Assembly (NCBI GenBank): GCA_937981305.1
Contig: CALJPB010000121.1
Coordinates: forward strand, 1-20,632
DNA length: 20,632 nucleotides
Direction of reading: 5' to 3'
Source: an uncultured Selenomonas sp.
GTDB lineage: Bacteria > Bacillota > Negativicutes > Selenomonadales > Selenomonadaceae
Numbering within the stretch: the first letter of the stretch is position 1; every line of letters begins with the position of its first letter. Position numbers and translations under genes: made by a program. A model generated the notes under the pieces. It ran no database searches and had not been told where the DNA came from. It saw only the letters and a program-made list of their open reading frames with translations. Positions 7,825 through 16,225 of this stretch are shown in pieces.

Positions 7825-8043
7825 ATGATTCTGAACCACAAGGTTTGCGTGAACGTCTCGGCTCCGCACGGTTGCAAACAGGAAGTCCTGCAGAGCCGCC
7901 ACATGAGTCTGCCAAAGAAGCTGCTTTCTTTTTTCTTCGGTGATTTTTGCGACATCATCGTACTGACGCCGGGGGAAACTGTGCGGGGGATCGAGATTAA
8001 GGAAGTTGATCATGGAGGTGGATGCTGTGCCAAAAACTGCTGA
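7825..8043 (+). CDS. Small conserved-looking phage protein, 72 aa
   Basis: The ATG at 7825 follows GGGAGGAG at a good distance. The product begins MILNHKVCVNVSAPHGCKQE, has a central LPKKLLSFFFGDFCDIIVLTPGETV block and ends in a Gly/Cys-rich tail (GGGCCAKNC). I know no function. It overlaps the helicase gene by 32 bases in another frame, and the overlap supplies the helicase's ribosome binding site, so the two are probably translationally coupled. Six cysteines in 72 residues are many, but their spacing fits no metal site I recognise. Confidence 0.65.
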   Translation: MILNHKVCVNVSAPHGCKQEVLQSRHMSLPKKLLSFFFGDFCDIIVLTPGETVRGIEIKEVDHGGGCCAKNC

Positions 8044-9478
8044 CGCTTTGCCGCCGATGCCTGTCTCCGTACAACCCTTTCTGCATCAGCAGCGTGCGTA
8101 TCGGTTTACCTTGGGCTTGTTTGATGTCGCGGCATCTGAGGTACACAGTCGGGGGGCGGCGCTCCTGATGGAGATGGGGACAGGGAAGAGTCTCACGGCC
8201 ATCGCTGTGTCAGGAACAATGTACCGACTCAATCAGGTGCGCCGACTCCTTATCGTATCGCCCTTATCCATCACAGGAGTCTGGGCGGAGGAGTTCGAGA
8301 AATTTGCTGCATTCCCCTATACGCTCTCTGTCCTTGAGGGGAGCAGCGACAAAAAAAGGAAAACACTCCGCAGCTTCTGCGGAGAAGGACTGAAAGTTCT
8401 GGTTATCAATTATGAGTCGGCGTGGCGTCTCGAAAAGGATCTGGCCGCATGGAAGCCGGATATGGTGATCTGTGATGAAGGCCACAAGATCAAGACACAC
8501 AACACATCGGTATCCAAGGCCATGCACAAGATGGGAGCAGTGGCAAAGTATCGGATGCTGCTCACAGGCACGCCCGTAACAAACAGGGCGATCGACATTT
8601 TCTCGCAGTACAAGTTCCTCAACCCCGGTGTTTTCGGGTCAAGTTTTTACGCATTTCGCTCCAAATATTTCTTCATGACGGGCTACGGGCAACATACCCC
8701 CGTTATGAAAGAATCCATGGAGGAAGCATTTACCCGTCGGATGCACAGCATCGCGTTTCGAGCGACGAAAGCTGAGTGTCTCGACCTGCCCGAAACTACG
8801 GACATCGTCCGTAAGGTGACATTGGAGCCTACCGCTATGAAGATTTACCAAAATCTCGTGGAGCAAAGTTACGCCGAACTCGTGAGCGGGGAGGAAGTGA
8901 CCGCACCGAACGTGTTGACCCGGCTTTTACGCTTATCGCAGCTTACGGGCGGTTTTCTCGGAAACGATGCCACGGAAGCGGTGGAAGCGGTCAGTACGGC
9001 AAAACTGGCGATGTTGGAAGACATCGTCGACGCTTCGGTGCAGGAGAATCAAAAAATCGTAGTCATTGCACGGTTTGTTCCGGAAATAGATGCCATCCGA
9101 AAAATGCTCGACCGAAAGGGCATTCACTTCTCGCTCATTATGGGCGGTGTGAAGGATCGAGACGGACAGGTGCGGCAGTTTCAAAATGACCCGGCGGTGC
9201 AAGTGTTCATCGGGCAAATTGCCACGGCGGGGATGGGGCTTACCTTGACGGCGGCAAGCACGATGGTTTTTTACTCGCTCGACTATTCCATGAGCAACTA
9301 TGAACAATGCCGCGCCCGCATACACCGGGCAGGACAGAAATTTCCCTGCACATACATCCACCTCATCGCCAAGGGGACGGTGGACGGAAAGGTCATGCAG
9401 GCGCTCAAAAACAAAGCGAACCTTGCGAAATCTCTGATTGACCACTGGCGCAAGGGGAACAACCCTTTTGAAGAATAG
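8012..9478 (+). CDS. SNF2-family DNA helicase/translocase, 488 aa
   Basis: An ATP-driven double-strand DNA translocase of superfamily 2, short phage form. Visible motifs: Q-like FLHQQRAYRF (23-32), Walker A MGTGKS (55-60), DEGHK box (155-159), LTGTPVTN motif III (184-191), and in the second RecA lobe GMGLTLTAAS followed by QCRARIHRAGQ (motifs V and VI, about 408-440). This type is common next to phage polymerase and primase genes and probably remodels replication forks. Start choice: ATG 8012 has AAGGAAG upstream. A GTG at 8027 has the stronger GGAGGTGG and could be the true start. The TTG at 8006 is unlikely. The next gene follows after 12 bases. Confidence 0.9.
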   Translation: MEVDAVPKTADALPPMPVSVQPFLHQQRAYRFTLGLFDVAASEVHSRGAALLMEMGTGKSLTAIAVSGTMYRLNQVRRLLIVSPLSITGVWAEEFEKFAAFPYTLSVLEGSSDKKRKTLRSFCGEGLKVLVINYESAWRLEKDLAAWKPDMVICDEGHKIKTHNTSVSKAMHKMGAVAKYRMLLTGTPVTNRAIDIFSQYKFLNPGVFGSSFYAFRSKYFFMTGYGQHTPVMKESMEEAFTRRMHSIAFRATKAECLDLPETTDIVRKVTLEPTAMKIYQNLVEQSYAELVSGEEVTAPNVLTRLLRLSQLTGGFLGNDATEAVEAVSTAKLAMLEDIVDASVQENQKIVVIARFVPEIDAIRKMLDRKGIHFSLIMGGVKDRDGQVRQFQNDPAVQVFIGQIATAGMGLTLTAASTMVFYSLDYSMSNYEQCRARIHRAGQKFPCTYIHLIAKGTVDGKVMQALKNKANLAKSLIDHWRKGNNPFEE

Positions 9479-9490
9479 GAGGAAGTCAAG

Positions 9491-9919
9491 ATGGAAGAAC
9501 AGATTTCCAATGAGATGTTTGCCTTGGCGGAGCGGCTTAAGGAACTTCGTGATGCCAAGAGTGCATCTGAAGAGAAAACGAAGGAGATCAACGCCGCACT
9601 CTGCGAGGTGGAACAACAGCTTGTCCAAATGATGGCGGATACCGAAACCCAGAATTTTACCCGCGGCGGCACGATGTTTTTCCTCACCAACAAAACCCGT
9701 GCATCGGCGGTGGCAGAATCCAAGACCAAGCTGTATCAGGCATTAAAGCGCAAAGGTTACGGCGATCTGGTTTACGAGACGGTTAACGCCAACAGTCTGT
9801 CCGCCTTTGTAAACGAGCAGATTTCGGAGAACAATGAGGAACTCCCCCGGTGGTTAAACGGTCTTGTCAATGTATATGAGCAGACCAAGGTGAGCGTCCG
9901 CAAAGCGGCACGCAAGTGA
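9491..9919 (+). CDS. Conserved-looking phage protein with N-terminal coiled coil, 142 aa
   Basis: Ribosome binding site AGGAGG lies about 8 bases before the ATG. Residues 5-52 form a charged heptad-like helix. Residues 53-115 (NFTRGGTMFFLTNKTRAS and a KRKGYGDLVYETVNANSLSAF block) look globular, and the C-terminus is basic. I have seen similar proteins between helicase and polymerase genes of related phages, without a known function. Position between the helicase and the Cys-cluster protein suggests a replication or recombination accessory role, which is inference only. Confidence 0.65.
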   Translation: MEEQISNEMFALAERLKELRDAKSASEEKTKEINAALCEVEQQLVQMMADTETQNFTRGGTMFFLTNKTRASAVAESKTKLYQALKRKGYGDLVYETVNANSLSAFVNEQISENNEELPRWLNGLVNVYEQTKVSVRKAARK

Positions 9920-9935
9920 GAAAGGACGGATCTAT

Positions 9936-10685
9936 ATGGCTAAGAACAATGCACTCGCAGCAGTAAACAGTACCGATGGCTTCCTCGCATTGCAGGATTT
10001 CAACCTCTCCGATGTGATGGCGGAGGAATTGAGCGGGCTGTCCGTCTCATTTGAGCGTATCAAGATTCCCATTGGCGGCGGCACGGTTTTCGAGATCCCG
10101 GGGGACGATCCGGATGATATGGACACGCTGAAGGAAGTCAACGCCGTCATCCTTTATCAACATACGTTGAACGCCTACTACGCCACGAAGTACACAGGCG
10201 GCTCTCATCCGCCGGACTGCGGCAGCTTTGACGGGGTAACGGGACGTGGCAATCCAGGTGGGCTTTGCAGAAACTGCCCCTATAACGAATTCGGCTCCGG
10301 AGAGAACGGGGCGAAGGCTTGCAAGAACCGCCGCCGACTGTACCTCCTGCGCGAAGGCGATGTGTTCCCTGTGATTCTGTCCCTGCCAACCGGCTCACTG
10401 AAAGGGTTTACGCGCTATCTCATGCGCATCCTGCCAAAGTATAAATCCAGCAATGCGGTAGTGACGCGCTTTACGTTGAAGAAGGCCACTTCCGGCACGG
10501 GCGTTATCTACTCGCAGGCACAGTTCTCCGTAGTAAGGGCGCTGACGCTTGAAGAACGGACATTGATTGCCGCTATGACCGAGCAGGTAAAGGCCGTGAG
10601 CATGAATGTGGGCTACGATGCCGAGGATACAATTCCTCCCCATGTTGATCCCGATACCGGGGAAATCATCGAACCGCTGAGATAA
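9936..10685 (+). CDS. Conserved-looking phage protein with four-cysteine cluster, 249 aa
   Basis: Four cysteines at residues 95, 111, 114 and 129 (PPDCGS, GLCRNCPYNEFGS, KACKNRR) are spaced like a zinc or iron-sulphur site. They are followed by a basic NRRRLYLL strand and LPTGSLKGFTRYL. The C-terminus is acidic and Pro-rich (DTGEIIEP), as in many single-strand DNA binding proteins. It lies in the replication module between helicase and polymerase, where phages often place their ssDNA-binding protein, so I suggest that role at low confidence. The ribosome binding site is weak (AAAGGACGG). No nuclease or polymerase motif is visible. Confidence 0.7.
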   Translation: MAKNNALAAVNSTDGFLALQDFNLSDVMAEELSGLSVSFERIKIPIGGGTVFEIPGDDPDDMDTLKEVNAVILYQHTLNAYYATKYTGGSHPPDCGSFDGVTGRGNPGGLCRNCPYNEFGSGENGAKACKNRRRLYLLREGDVFPVILSLPTGSLKGFTRYLMRILPKYKSSNAVVTRFTLKKATSGTGVIYSQAQFSVVRALTLEERTLIAAMTEQVKAVSMNVGYDAEDTIPPHVDPDTGEIIEPLR

Positions 10686-10690
10686 GAAGA

Positions 10691-10750
10691 TACACTGAGG
10701 ATTCCGCGCACCGAGGGAGACTTTCTCTCTTGGTGCAGTGGAAAATCCAC
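10691..10750 (+). other. Tandem hairpins in the gap before the 135-aa gene
   Basis: GCACCGAGGGAGA (10708-10720) pairs with TCTCTCTTGGTGC (10724-10736), 13 bp with two G-U pairs and a 3-base loop. A second hairpin, GTGGA/TCCAC (10738-10750), follows. The left flank GGATTCC can also pair with GGAAAATCC. There is no T-run. It probably acts as an RNA structure (processing or translation control) rather than a terminator. Confidence 0.55.
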
Positions 10751-10775
10751 CGTGTGACATTGGAGGAATGTCAAA

Positions 10776-11183
10776 GTGAAAAAGCAGATATTTGAATATC
10801 AATGGGGCATACCACAGGACGGTTGTCATTATATCAGCGAGGGTGATTTGTATCATGCGATATGCAATTCCGACCGGTTTCCTTTTTCCCTGATGAAAAA
10901 ACCGGAAACACCGGAGGAAAAGGTTATGCAGGAAACGCTGGACGCCGTCGTCGCCGCCATCAATGCTGTGCCAAAGCACAAACTCCGCTGTCAAATGTTG
11001 GTGAATCCGGAGCAAGCCAACAAGCGACTGGGAGAAGTTTACAAAGGAAAGACGACGGATATTTGTCTTCACCCGTTGGGGATGATGAACTTCATTGACG
11101 ATATGGCAAGGCGTGTTTCCGTTATTGAGCCGGTCAATACGGCATCATCGCACCCTTGCAAATTGGTGGGGGTTACGTTATGA
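10776..11183 (+). CDS. Hypothetical phage protein, 135 aa
   Basis: Starts with GTG at 10776, with GGAGGA 8 bases upstream. The product is soluble and begins MKKQIFEYQWGIPQDG. It has a middle block rich in Lys and Glu and an ICLHPLGMMNFIDDMARRVSV segment near the end. I recognise no domain. Its stop overlaps the polymerase start (ATGA at 11180), so the two are translationally coupled, which hints at a helper role for the polymerase. That is inference from position only. Confidence 0.65.
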   Translation: MKKQIFEYQWGIPQDGCHYISEGDLYHAICNSDRFPFSLMKKPETPEEKVMQETLDAVVAAINAVPKHKLRCQMLVNPEQANKRLGEVYKGKTTDICLHPLGMMNFIDDMARRVSVIEPVNTASSHPCKLVGVTL

Positions 11184-13105
11184 AAGCAAACTACCAATGC
11201 GTGACTACGGTTCAGGGCATTCGTGATTACTTGGGGGATGCGGAGATTATCGCTTTTGACTTTGAAACTGCACCGGACGAACCCCATCGGGCTGAGGAGA
11301 AAGCCGCGCTTGATCCTGCAAGGGCGCATATTGTCGGCTGCGCTTTCTCCGCTTCGGAGAGAACGGGCATTTATGTTCCTGTCGCGCACAAAATCGGTGC
11401 AAATATTGACCGAACCGCGTTTTTCTTGTTTCTTGCCGATTTCCTTGCCAATCCACACATCACCAAGGTCGCCCACAACATCGCCTTTGAATCCTCGATG
11501 GCATACGCGAAGGGCATCGTGATACAGCCGCCCGTCTATGACACAATAGCGGCGGCACAGATGACCTTGAGATCTGCATATGAGTTCCGCAAACTGAATG
11601 AAAGCGGGCTGAAACATTTAGCGGGAGAGCTCTTGGGCGAGTCTTTGCCAACCTTCGCCGAGACGACGGGCGGCAGGCACTTTGACGAACTTCCCGCACA
11701 GGACAAAGAAACTGTCCGCTATGGTGCAGCCGACGCGGATTTTTCTCTGCGTCTCTATCATACGTTCAACGGCTGGTTTGACCGTTATCTTCCCCGTCAT
11801 CGGTGGATTGTGGAACACATGGAATCTCCCACGGCTATTTACTTGGGAGTGATGAAGAACAACGGCGTACCCATTGACCAATCTCTGATGCAGAAGCGAA
11901 AAGCCGAGTCGGAAATGGAGATGGAGCGGATTCGGCAGGAAATCACGTTTCTCATTGGGGATGTGAACATCGGAGCCAACTGCTCAACCGCCGATTTCAA
12001 GAAATATCTCTTCGAGAGTCAAGGACTGCCCGTCCTCAAGGTTACCAACAAATCCCAAGCCGCTCTGGACGATATGGCGATGGTTCTCCTCGGTGAATGG
12101 TGCGAGGAACATAAGCCGGAACTCGTGCCGCTCTTCAAGCTGGTGCAGGAATATCGGAGGTGGGGAAAGATACAGTCCACCTACATCGACGGTTACTTGA
12201 AATTCCTCAACCCCGTGACCAAAAGGCTGCATCCCGACATTTTCGCTCTTTCCACGGATACGGGCAGAATGAACTGCCGAAAGCCGAACTGCCAGAATAT
12301 GCCGAGAAAGTCCAATGATCCCATCGGCGTTCGGAACTTTATCAAAGCACCGAGCGGTCACCTGATTTTATCCTTGGATTTTTCACAGATCGAACTGCGT
12401 GTCGGCGCGTTCTACTGCCGGGATGAGCGCATGATGGAGACCTACCGCACGGGCGGCGATATTCACGCCGCCACGACCTGCGTCATTTTCGGCGTGACCG
12501 ATGAGGAAGCCCAAGACAAGCATCGAGCCGACTACAAGGAGCGGCGCACCATCGCCAAAAATGTCAACTTCGGCACGTTTTACGGACTGTTCCCCCGCGG
12601 GCTGCAGAATACCCTCAAGTTCAAAGCGGGGGTGGAAAAGACGCTCCCGGAATGCGAGTCCGTCATTGCCAACCTCAAAGCCGGGTATCGCGGACTTTCC
12701 ACGTGGCAGGAAGAGACGAAAGCACAGGCCGCGCGCAGGCTGTATTCGGAGACATGGCTCGGACGCAGGCGTTACCTTCCCGATATCCGCAGCAAGGAAT
12801 GGGCAAGGAAGTCCTTTGCAGAGCGCTGCGCCCTGAACACTCCCATCCAAGGGACGGCGGCCGACATTTTGAAGCTGGCGATTGTCCGCATCTTAAAGGG
12901 ATTGCCGGACAGAACCTGGCTGAAGCCGATCCTGCAGATTCATGACGAATTGACCTTCATTATCCCTGCCGGACGGCTCGATGAGGCGGTAGCGTTTATC
13001 CGTGCGTGCATGGAAGAACAGCCTTTCCCGGAATTTGACTTGCCTCTTATCGCCGAAGCCTCCGCCGGAGAAAACTTTGGCGCTATGGAGGAACTGGAGG
13101 AGTGA
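11180..13105 (+). CDS. Phage DNA polymerase, family A (T7-like), 641 aa
   Basis: Replicative polymerase with proofreading and no 5' nuclease domain, the usual size for phage family A enzymes. The exonuclease domain shows FDFET (D27, E29; Exo I), VAHNIAFESS (Exo II) and YGAADADFSL (Exo III). The polymerase domain shows motif A LILSLDFSQIELR, motif B RRTIAKNVNFGTFYG with its Lys and Tyr, and motif C QIHDEL. All key acidic residues are present, so it should be active in both functions. The start at 11180 overlaps the previous stop by 4 bases; its own ribosome binding site is weak (GGTGGGGG), consistent with coupling. Confidence 0.95.
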   Translation: MKANYQCVTTVQGIRDYLGDAEIIAFDFETAPDEPHRAEEKAALDPARAHIVGCAFSASERTGIYVPVAHKIGANIDRTAFFLFLADFLANPHITKVAHNIAFESSMAYAKGIVIQPPVYDTIAAAQMTLRSAYEFRKLNESGLKHLAGELLGESLPTFAETTGGRHFDELPAQDKETVRYGAADADFSLRLYHTFNGWFDRYLPRHRWIVEHMESPTAIYLGVMKNNGVPIDQSLMQKRKAESEMEMERIRQEITFLIGDVNIGANCSTADFKKYLFESQGLPVLKVTNKSQAALDDMAMVLLGEWCEEHKPELVPLFKLVQEYRRWGKIQSTYIDGYLKFLNPVTKRLHPDIFALSTDTGRMNCRKPNCQNMPRKSNDPIGVRNFIKAPSGHLILSLDFSQIELRVGAFYCRDERMMETYRTGGDIHAATTCVIFGVTDEEAQDKHRADYKERRTIAKNVNFGTFYGLFPRGLQNTLKFKAGVEKTLPECESVIANLKAGYRGLSTWQEETKAQAARRLYSETWLGRRRYLPDIRSKEWARKSFAERCALNTPIQGTAADILKLAIVRILKGLPDRTWLKPILQIHDELTFIIPAGRLDEAVAFIRACMEEQPFPEFDLPLIAEASAGENFGAMEELEE

Positions 13106-13107
13106 TT

Positions 13108-13536
13108 ATGTTCAAAAACATTGAGGGCTATCCAGACCCTACGGCAGGGACGGCGATGAGCCGAGTGCTGAAGGAGTATAAACAGAGACAGCGGCGGCGC
13201 TTTGCCGCCAAGAATCGCAGGAAGATTTACGTGGTGTCAAAGTACGCCGGAGACGTCGCGACCAACAAAGAGAATGCCGTCCGGTTCTGCCGCTATGTCA
13301 TAGGTCGGGGGAATATGCCCGTGGCGAGCCATCTTCTCTATCCGCAGATTTTGAATGACAGCTCTCCGCATGAGCGGGAAATGGGCTTGATGTTCGGGCT
13401 TGCCCTTCTTGCGCTATGTGACGAGGTATGGATCTTTACGGAAAACGGCGAAATTTCCTCCGGCATGAAGAGGGAAATCGAGGAAGCCACGCAACTGGGG
13501 ATTCCTGTACGGCAGTTGGACTTGGAGGAAATCTGA
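13108..13536 (+). CDS. DUF4406-like (nucleoside deoxyribosyltransferase-fold) protein, 142 aa
   Basis: ATG at 13108, preceded by GGAGGAG; the GTG at 13102 overlaps the polymerase stop and is less likely. After a basic N-terminus come KIYVVSKYAGD (40-50), a helix, PVASHLLYP, then LALLALCDEVWIFTENGEISSGMKREIEEA. This is the pattern of DUF4406-type Rossmann-like proteins, related to nucleoside 2-deoxyribosyltransferases. Similar small proteins are frequent beside phage polymerases and may act on nucleotides; substrate and reaction are unknown. Confidence 0.75.
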   Translation: MFKNIEGYPDPTAGTAMSRVLKEYKQRQRRRFAAKNRRKIYVVSKYAGDVATNKENAVRFCRYVIGRGNMPVASHLLYPQILNDSSPHEREMGLMFGLALLALCDEVWIFTENGEISSGMKREIEEATQLGIPVRQLDLEEI

Positions 13537-13537
13537 T

Positions 13538-16030
13538 ATGAACGTCACGGCGATGGATGTCCTCGGCTGCCTGTTCAATCCCACTGAAACCGTTTGCTTC
13601 CGTGTCTTTGAGGACAGGAAGGACGGCGTGTTCCACGGAGCAAAACTGGAATGTGAGTGCGGGAAATACATGGGCATCGAGGAAACGCTCAAAAAGCACA
13701 ACGCGCAGAATCGCGGCGTTTTCTTCGTGGTGAACTACGGCGGTCACGACGATGGGGCAATCACCCGCATCAACGCCCAGTTTTTCGAGATGGACGACGG
13801 CACTTTCGAGGAGCAGCAAGCAAAGATTGACGCATTCCCTTTGCCGCCGTCGATGGTGATAAAGACCAGAAAATCCCTGCACGTCTACTACTTTATGGAC
13901 GGTTCGGCACGGGTGGAGCGTTTTCGCACGATCCAGCAACAGCTGGTGAAGCAGTTTGACGGCGATCCGGTCTGTGTCAACGAATCCCGCGTTATGCGCC
14001 TTCCGGGTTTCCATCACTGCAAGAAAGAGCCGGTCAGCGTGGAATGTATCAGCTTTCACCCGGAACGGAAATACACACAGGATCAGTTGTCCGATGCATT
14101 GCCGGAGATGGATGAGCAGACGGTAGAGAAGAAGTCCGGCAATGACCGGGGACTGGACATTGTCATGCGCTCCTGCGATTTTTTGAAGCACTGCCGGGAT
14201 GATGCGGCGAACCTTTCCGAGCATGACTGGTATGCCATGATTACGAACCTTGCGCCCTTTGACGGCGGAACGACACGGATTCATGCCCTTTCCGCGCCGT
14301 ACCCGGGGTACAGCGAGAACGGTACGCAGAAGAAAATCAATCACTTCTTGGAGAGCGGTACAAAGCCGATCACCTGCAAGGTTATCTCCGAGAAGGGATT
14401 CAAGTGTCCCAAATTTCTCGCAGGAGTGTGTTCGGTGAAGTCTCCGGCAGCACTATGTTTTCAGCCCCTGAATACGGACGCTTTGATGGCCGTTTTGGCA
14501 GAAATTCCCGTAACTGGGGAAACGCTGAAGGATTTGCAGGCGGCAAAGGACTTTGTGACGGACTATCTCTACAATCAGGACGTCGTCGTCGCCGATGTGA
14601 TGATCAACGCCGAAATTCGCGAGCACTTCAAACTCCGTGCGAACTTCTTGAAATCGCTGAATGTGGCGTACAAAGAAGTCAGCCGTCAATATCAATCCGG
14701 CAAGGAAGCAAAACGCGCCCAAGCGGGAAGCACCGTGCCGGACTGGTACGAGCCGACCAAGAGCGGGCTGCGTTTCCTGCCGGGCGTCCTGGCAAAGGAA
14801 ATGGCGGGAGCGCAGCAAGTGTTCTATGCAGCGGAGCAACATTTCTGCTATCGGGCGGGCGTCTATCATGAAATGCCCGAGATGGAAGCCCAGCGGATGG
14901 TGCAGGAAAAGCTCCTGCTCCGTGAGTCGCGGATGCGTCATATCGTTGACGCCGAAAAACAGTGGCGGCTGCTTGTGCAGCGGGATGTGCGGGAACTCAA
15001 TGCAAATCCCTTTATCATCAACGTGAAAAACGGTCTCTATAACGTGTTGGAGGATACCCTCTCTGTGCATACCCCGGATTATTGCTCCACGGTGCAGCTG
15101 AATGTCGCCTATGACAAGGGTGCGGACTGTCCCCGTTTCAAGCAGTTTCTTGCCGAATCCATGGGCGGCGATATGGCGCAGGTGGCGCTGCTGCAGGAGA
15201 TGTTGGGCTACTTTCTCATTCCGGTGAATTCTGCTCAGAAATGTTTTGTCATCGTGGGTGTTGCGAGTGCCGGAAAGTCCGTCCTCCTGCGTGTCCTGAA
15301 TGACGTCCTCCTCGGCAAGCAGAATGTGTCCAATGTGTCATGGCAGGCGCTGAACGAGCGGTTCAAAACGGCGGAGCTGTTTGGGAAATTGGCAAACATT
15401 TTCGCCGACCTCCCCACGAAGAACATCGACGACAACGGCATTTTCAAGGCACTGGTGGGCGAGGACTATCTGACCGTGGAAAAGAAAAACAAGAATCCGT
15501 TTTCCTTCCAATCTACGGCGCGGCTGCTGTTTTCCTGCAACAGCATACCCAAGAACTATGGGGACAAGTCCGAGGGATTTTATCGCCGGCTTATCATCGT
15601 GCGGTTCAATCATTCTGTGCCAAAGGAAAAGCGCGACCCGGAGCTTTTGGAGAAGTTTCGCGCCGAGGCGGACGGGATTTTTCGCTTTGCCCTCCAAGGT
15701 CTGCGGCGGCTTATGGGAAATCACTATGTGTTCTCCGAGACGGAAAAGAACCGGGCGGAGCTTCAGCAATACCGGGAAGAATCCGACTCGGTGCTGTCCT
15801 TCGTCAAGGAGCACTGCATCGTCCTGTCGGAAGGAGACGGCTGCGTTGGATCTACGGAGCTGTGGAGTGCTTACAAAGGCTACTGCGAGGAGTGCGGTCT
15901 TAAACCTTACTCGCAGAAAACCTTTGTGCAGCAGATCATGACCGCCTTTCCCCATTTGGAGCGGAAGATTGACCGTATTGCCAAGCGACGTGTTCTCGTC
16001 GGCATCAAACTCGGGGAAATCCTTGCGTGA
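13538..16030 (+). CDS. Phage primase-helicase (RepB-like primase plus D5/SF3 helicase), 830 aa
   Basis: Two-domain replication initiator. Residues 55-175 look like an archaeo-eukaryotic/RepB-type primase: FFEMDD (82-87) supplies the acidic pair, SLHVYYF (113-119) the conserved His, and RVMRLPGFHH the third motif. The middle (about 180-440) has a cysteine-containing stretch (GFKCPKFLAGVC) that may bind metal. Residues about 530-760 form a D5-type superfamily 3 helicase with Walker A VASAGKSVLL (about 574-583), an FADLPTK Walker B-like region and LLFSCNSIPK plus FYRRLIIVRF (B'/C motifs). Ribosome binding site GGAGGAA is upstream. Its neighbour downstream is the candidate origin, the expected target. 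Confidence 0.92.
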   Translation: MNVTAMDVLGCLFNPTETVCFRVFEDRKDGVFHGAKLECECGKYMGIEETLKKHNAQNRGVFFVVNYGGHDDGAITRINAQFFEMDDGTFEEQQAKIDAFPLPPSMVIKTRKSLHVYYFMDGSARVERFRTIQQQLVKQFDGDPVCVNESRVMRLPGFHHCKKEPVSVECISFHPERKYTQDQLSDALPEMDEQTVEKKSGNDRGLDIVMRSCDFLKHCRDDAANLSEHDWYAMITNLAPFDGGTTRIHALSAPYPGYSENGTQKKINHFLESGTKPITCKVISEKGFKCPKFLAGVCSVKSPAALCFQPLNTDALMAVLAEIPVTGETLKDLQAAKDFVTDYLYNQDVVVADVMINAEIREHFKLRANFLKSLNVAYKEVSRQYQSGKEAKRAQAGSTVPDWYEPTKSGLRFLPGVLAKEMAGAQQVFYAAEQHFCYRAGVYHEMPEMEAQRMVQEKLLLRESRMRHIVDAEKQWRLLVQRDVRELNANPFIINVKNGLYNVLEDTLSVHTPDYCSTVQLNVAYDKGADCPRFKQFLAESMGGDMAQVALLQEMLGYFLIPVNSAQKCFVIVGVASAGKSVLLRVLNDVLLGKQNVSNVSWQALNERFKTAELFGKLANIFADLPTKNIDDNGIFKALVGEDYLTVEKKNKNPFSFQSTARLLFSCNSIPKNYGDKSEGFYRRLIIVRFNHSVPKEKRDPELLEKFRAEADGIFRFALQGLRRLMGNHYVFSETEKNRAELQQYREESDSVLSFVKEHCIVLSEGDGCVGSTELWSAYKGYCEECGLKPYSQKTFVQQIMTAFPHLERKIDRIAKRRVLVGIKLGEILA

Positions 16031-16051
16031 CAAGGTTTCGGAAGGATTTTT

Positions 16052-16225
16052 ATGAACGGAAAAGGAACGGTTCGGAACACGTGGAACACGAAAAGCCCTA
16101 TTTCTATATATATTATAAAAAATACCACCCATTTATTTTTTATAGAAAATGTATATAGTAATCGCTTTTCTCGTGTTCTATGCGTTCCAACCCTTGAAAA
16201 TAAAGGAAAGTGGTGGAACACATGA
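16052..16225 (+). CDS. Possible small protein across the origin, 57 aa
   Basis: The ATG at 16052 is preceded by GAAGGA, and the frame stays open to a TGA at 16223-16225 that overlaps the nuclease start as ATGA. Composition follows the repeat beneath it (Asn, Ile, Tyr, Thr rich), and the frame may be a by-product of the inverted repeat. The coupled ATGA junction is the main argument for translation. Confidence 0.3.
   Translation: MNGKGTVRNTWNTKSPISIYIIKNTTHLFFIENVYSNRFSRVLCVPTLENKGKWWNT
16064..16221. other. Candidate phage replication origin: inverted repeat with GGAACAC boxes
   Basis: The arms 16069-16110 and 16151-16193 are imperfect inverted copies. Each carries two GGAACAC-like boxes in opposite orientation (16074 and 16083; reverse near 16173 and 16182) and an AAAAGC block. 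A further GGAACAC lies at 16215. The centre (about 16100-16160) is almost pure A+T, as in a DNA unwinding element. It lies directly after the primase-helicase, a typical origin place. Confidence 0.5.

Noticed and set aside
7689..7943. Plus-strand frame of 84 codons through the G8 tract
   Set aside because: It overlaps the 72-aa gene that has a proper ribosome binding site, has none of its own, and its low-complexity sequence resembles nothing known.
13436..14344. Minus-strand open frame of 302 codons
   Set aside because: It is antisense to the primase N-terminus, with no recognisable domain or start signal.
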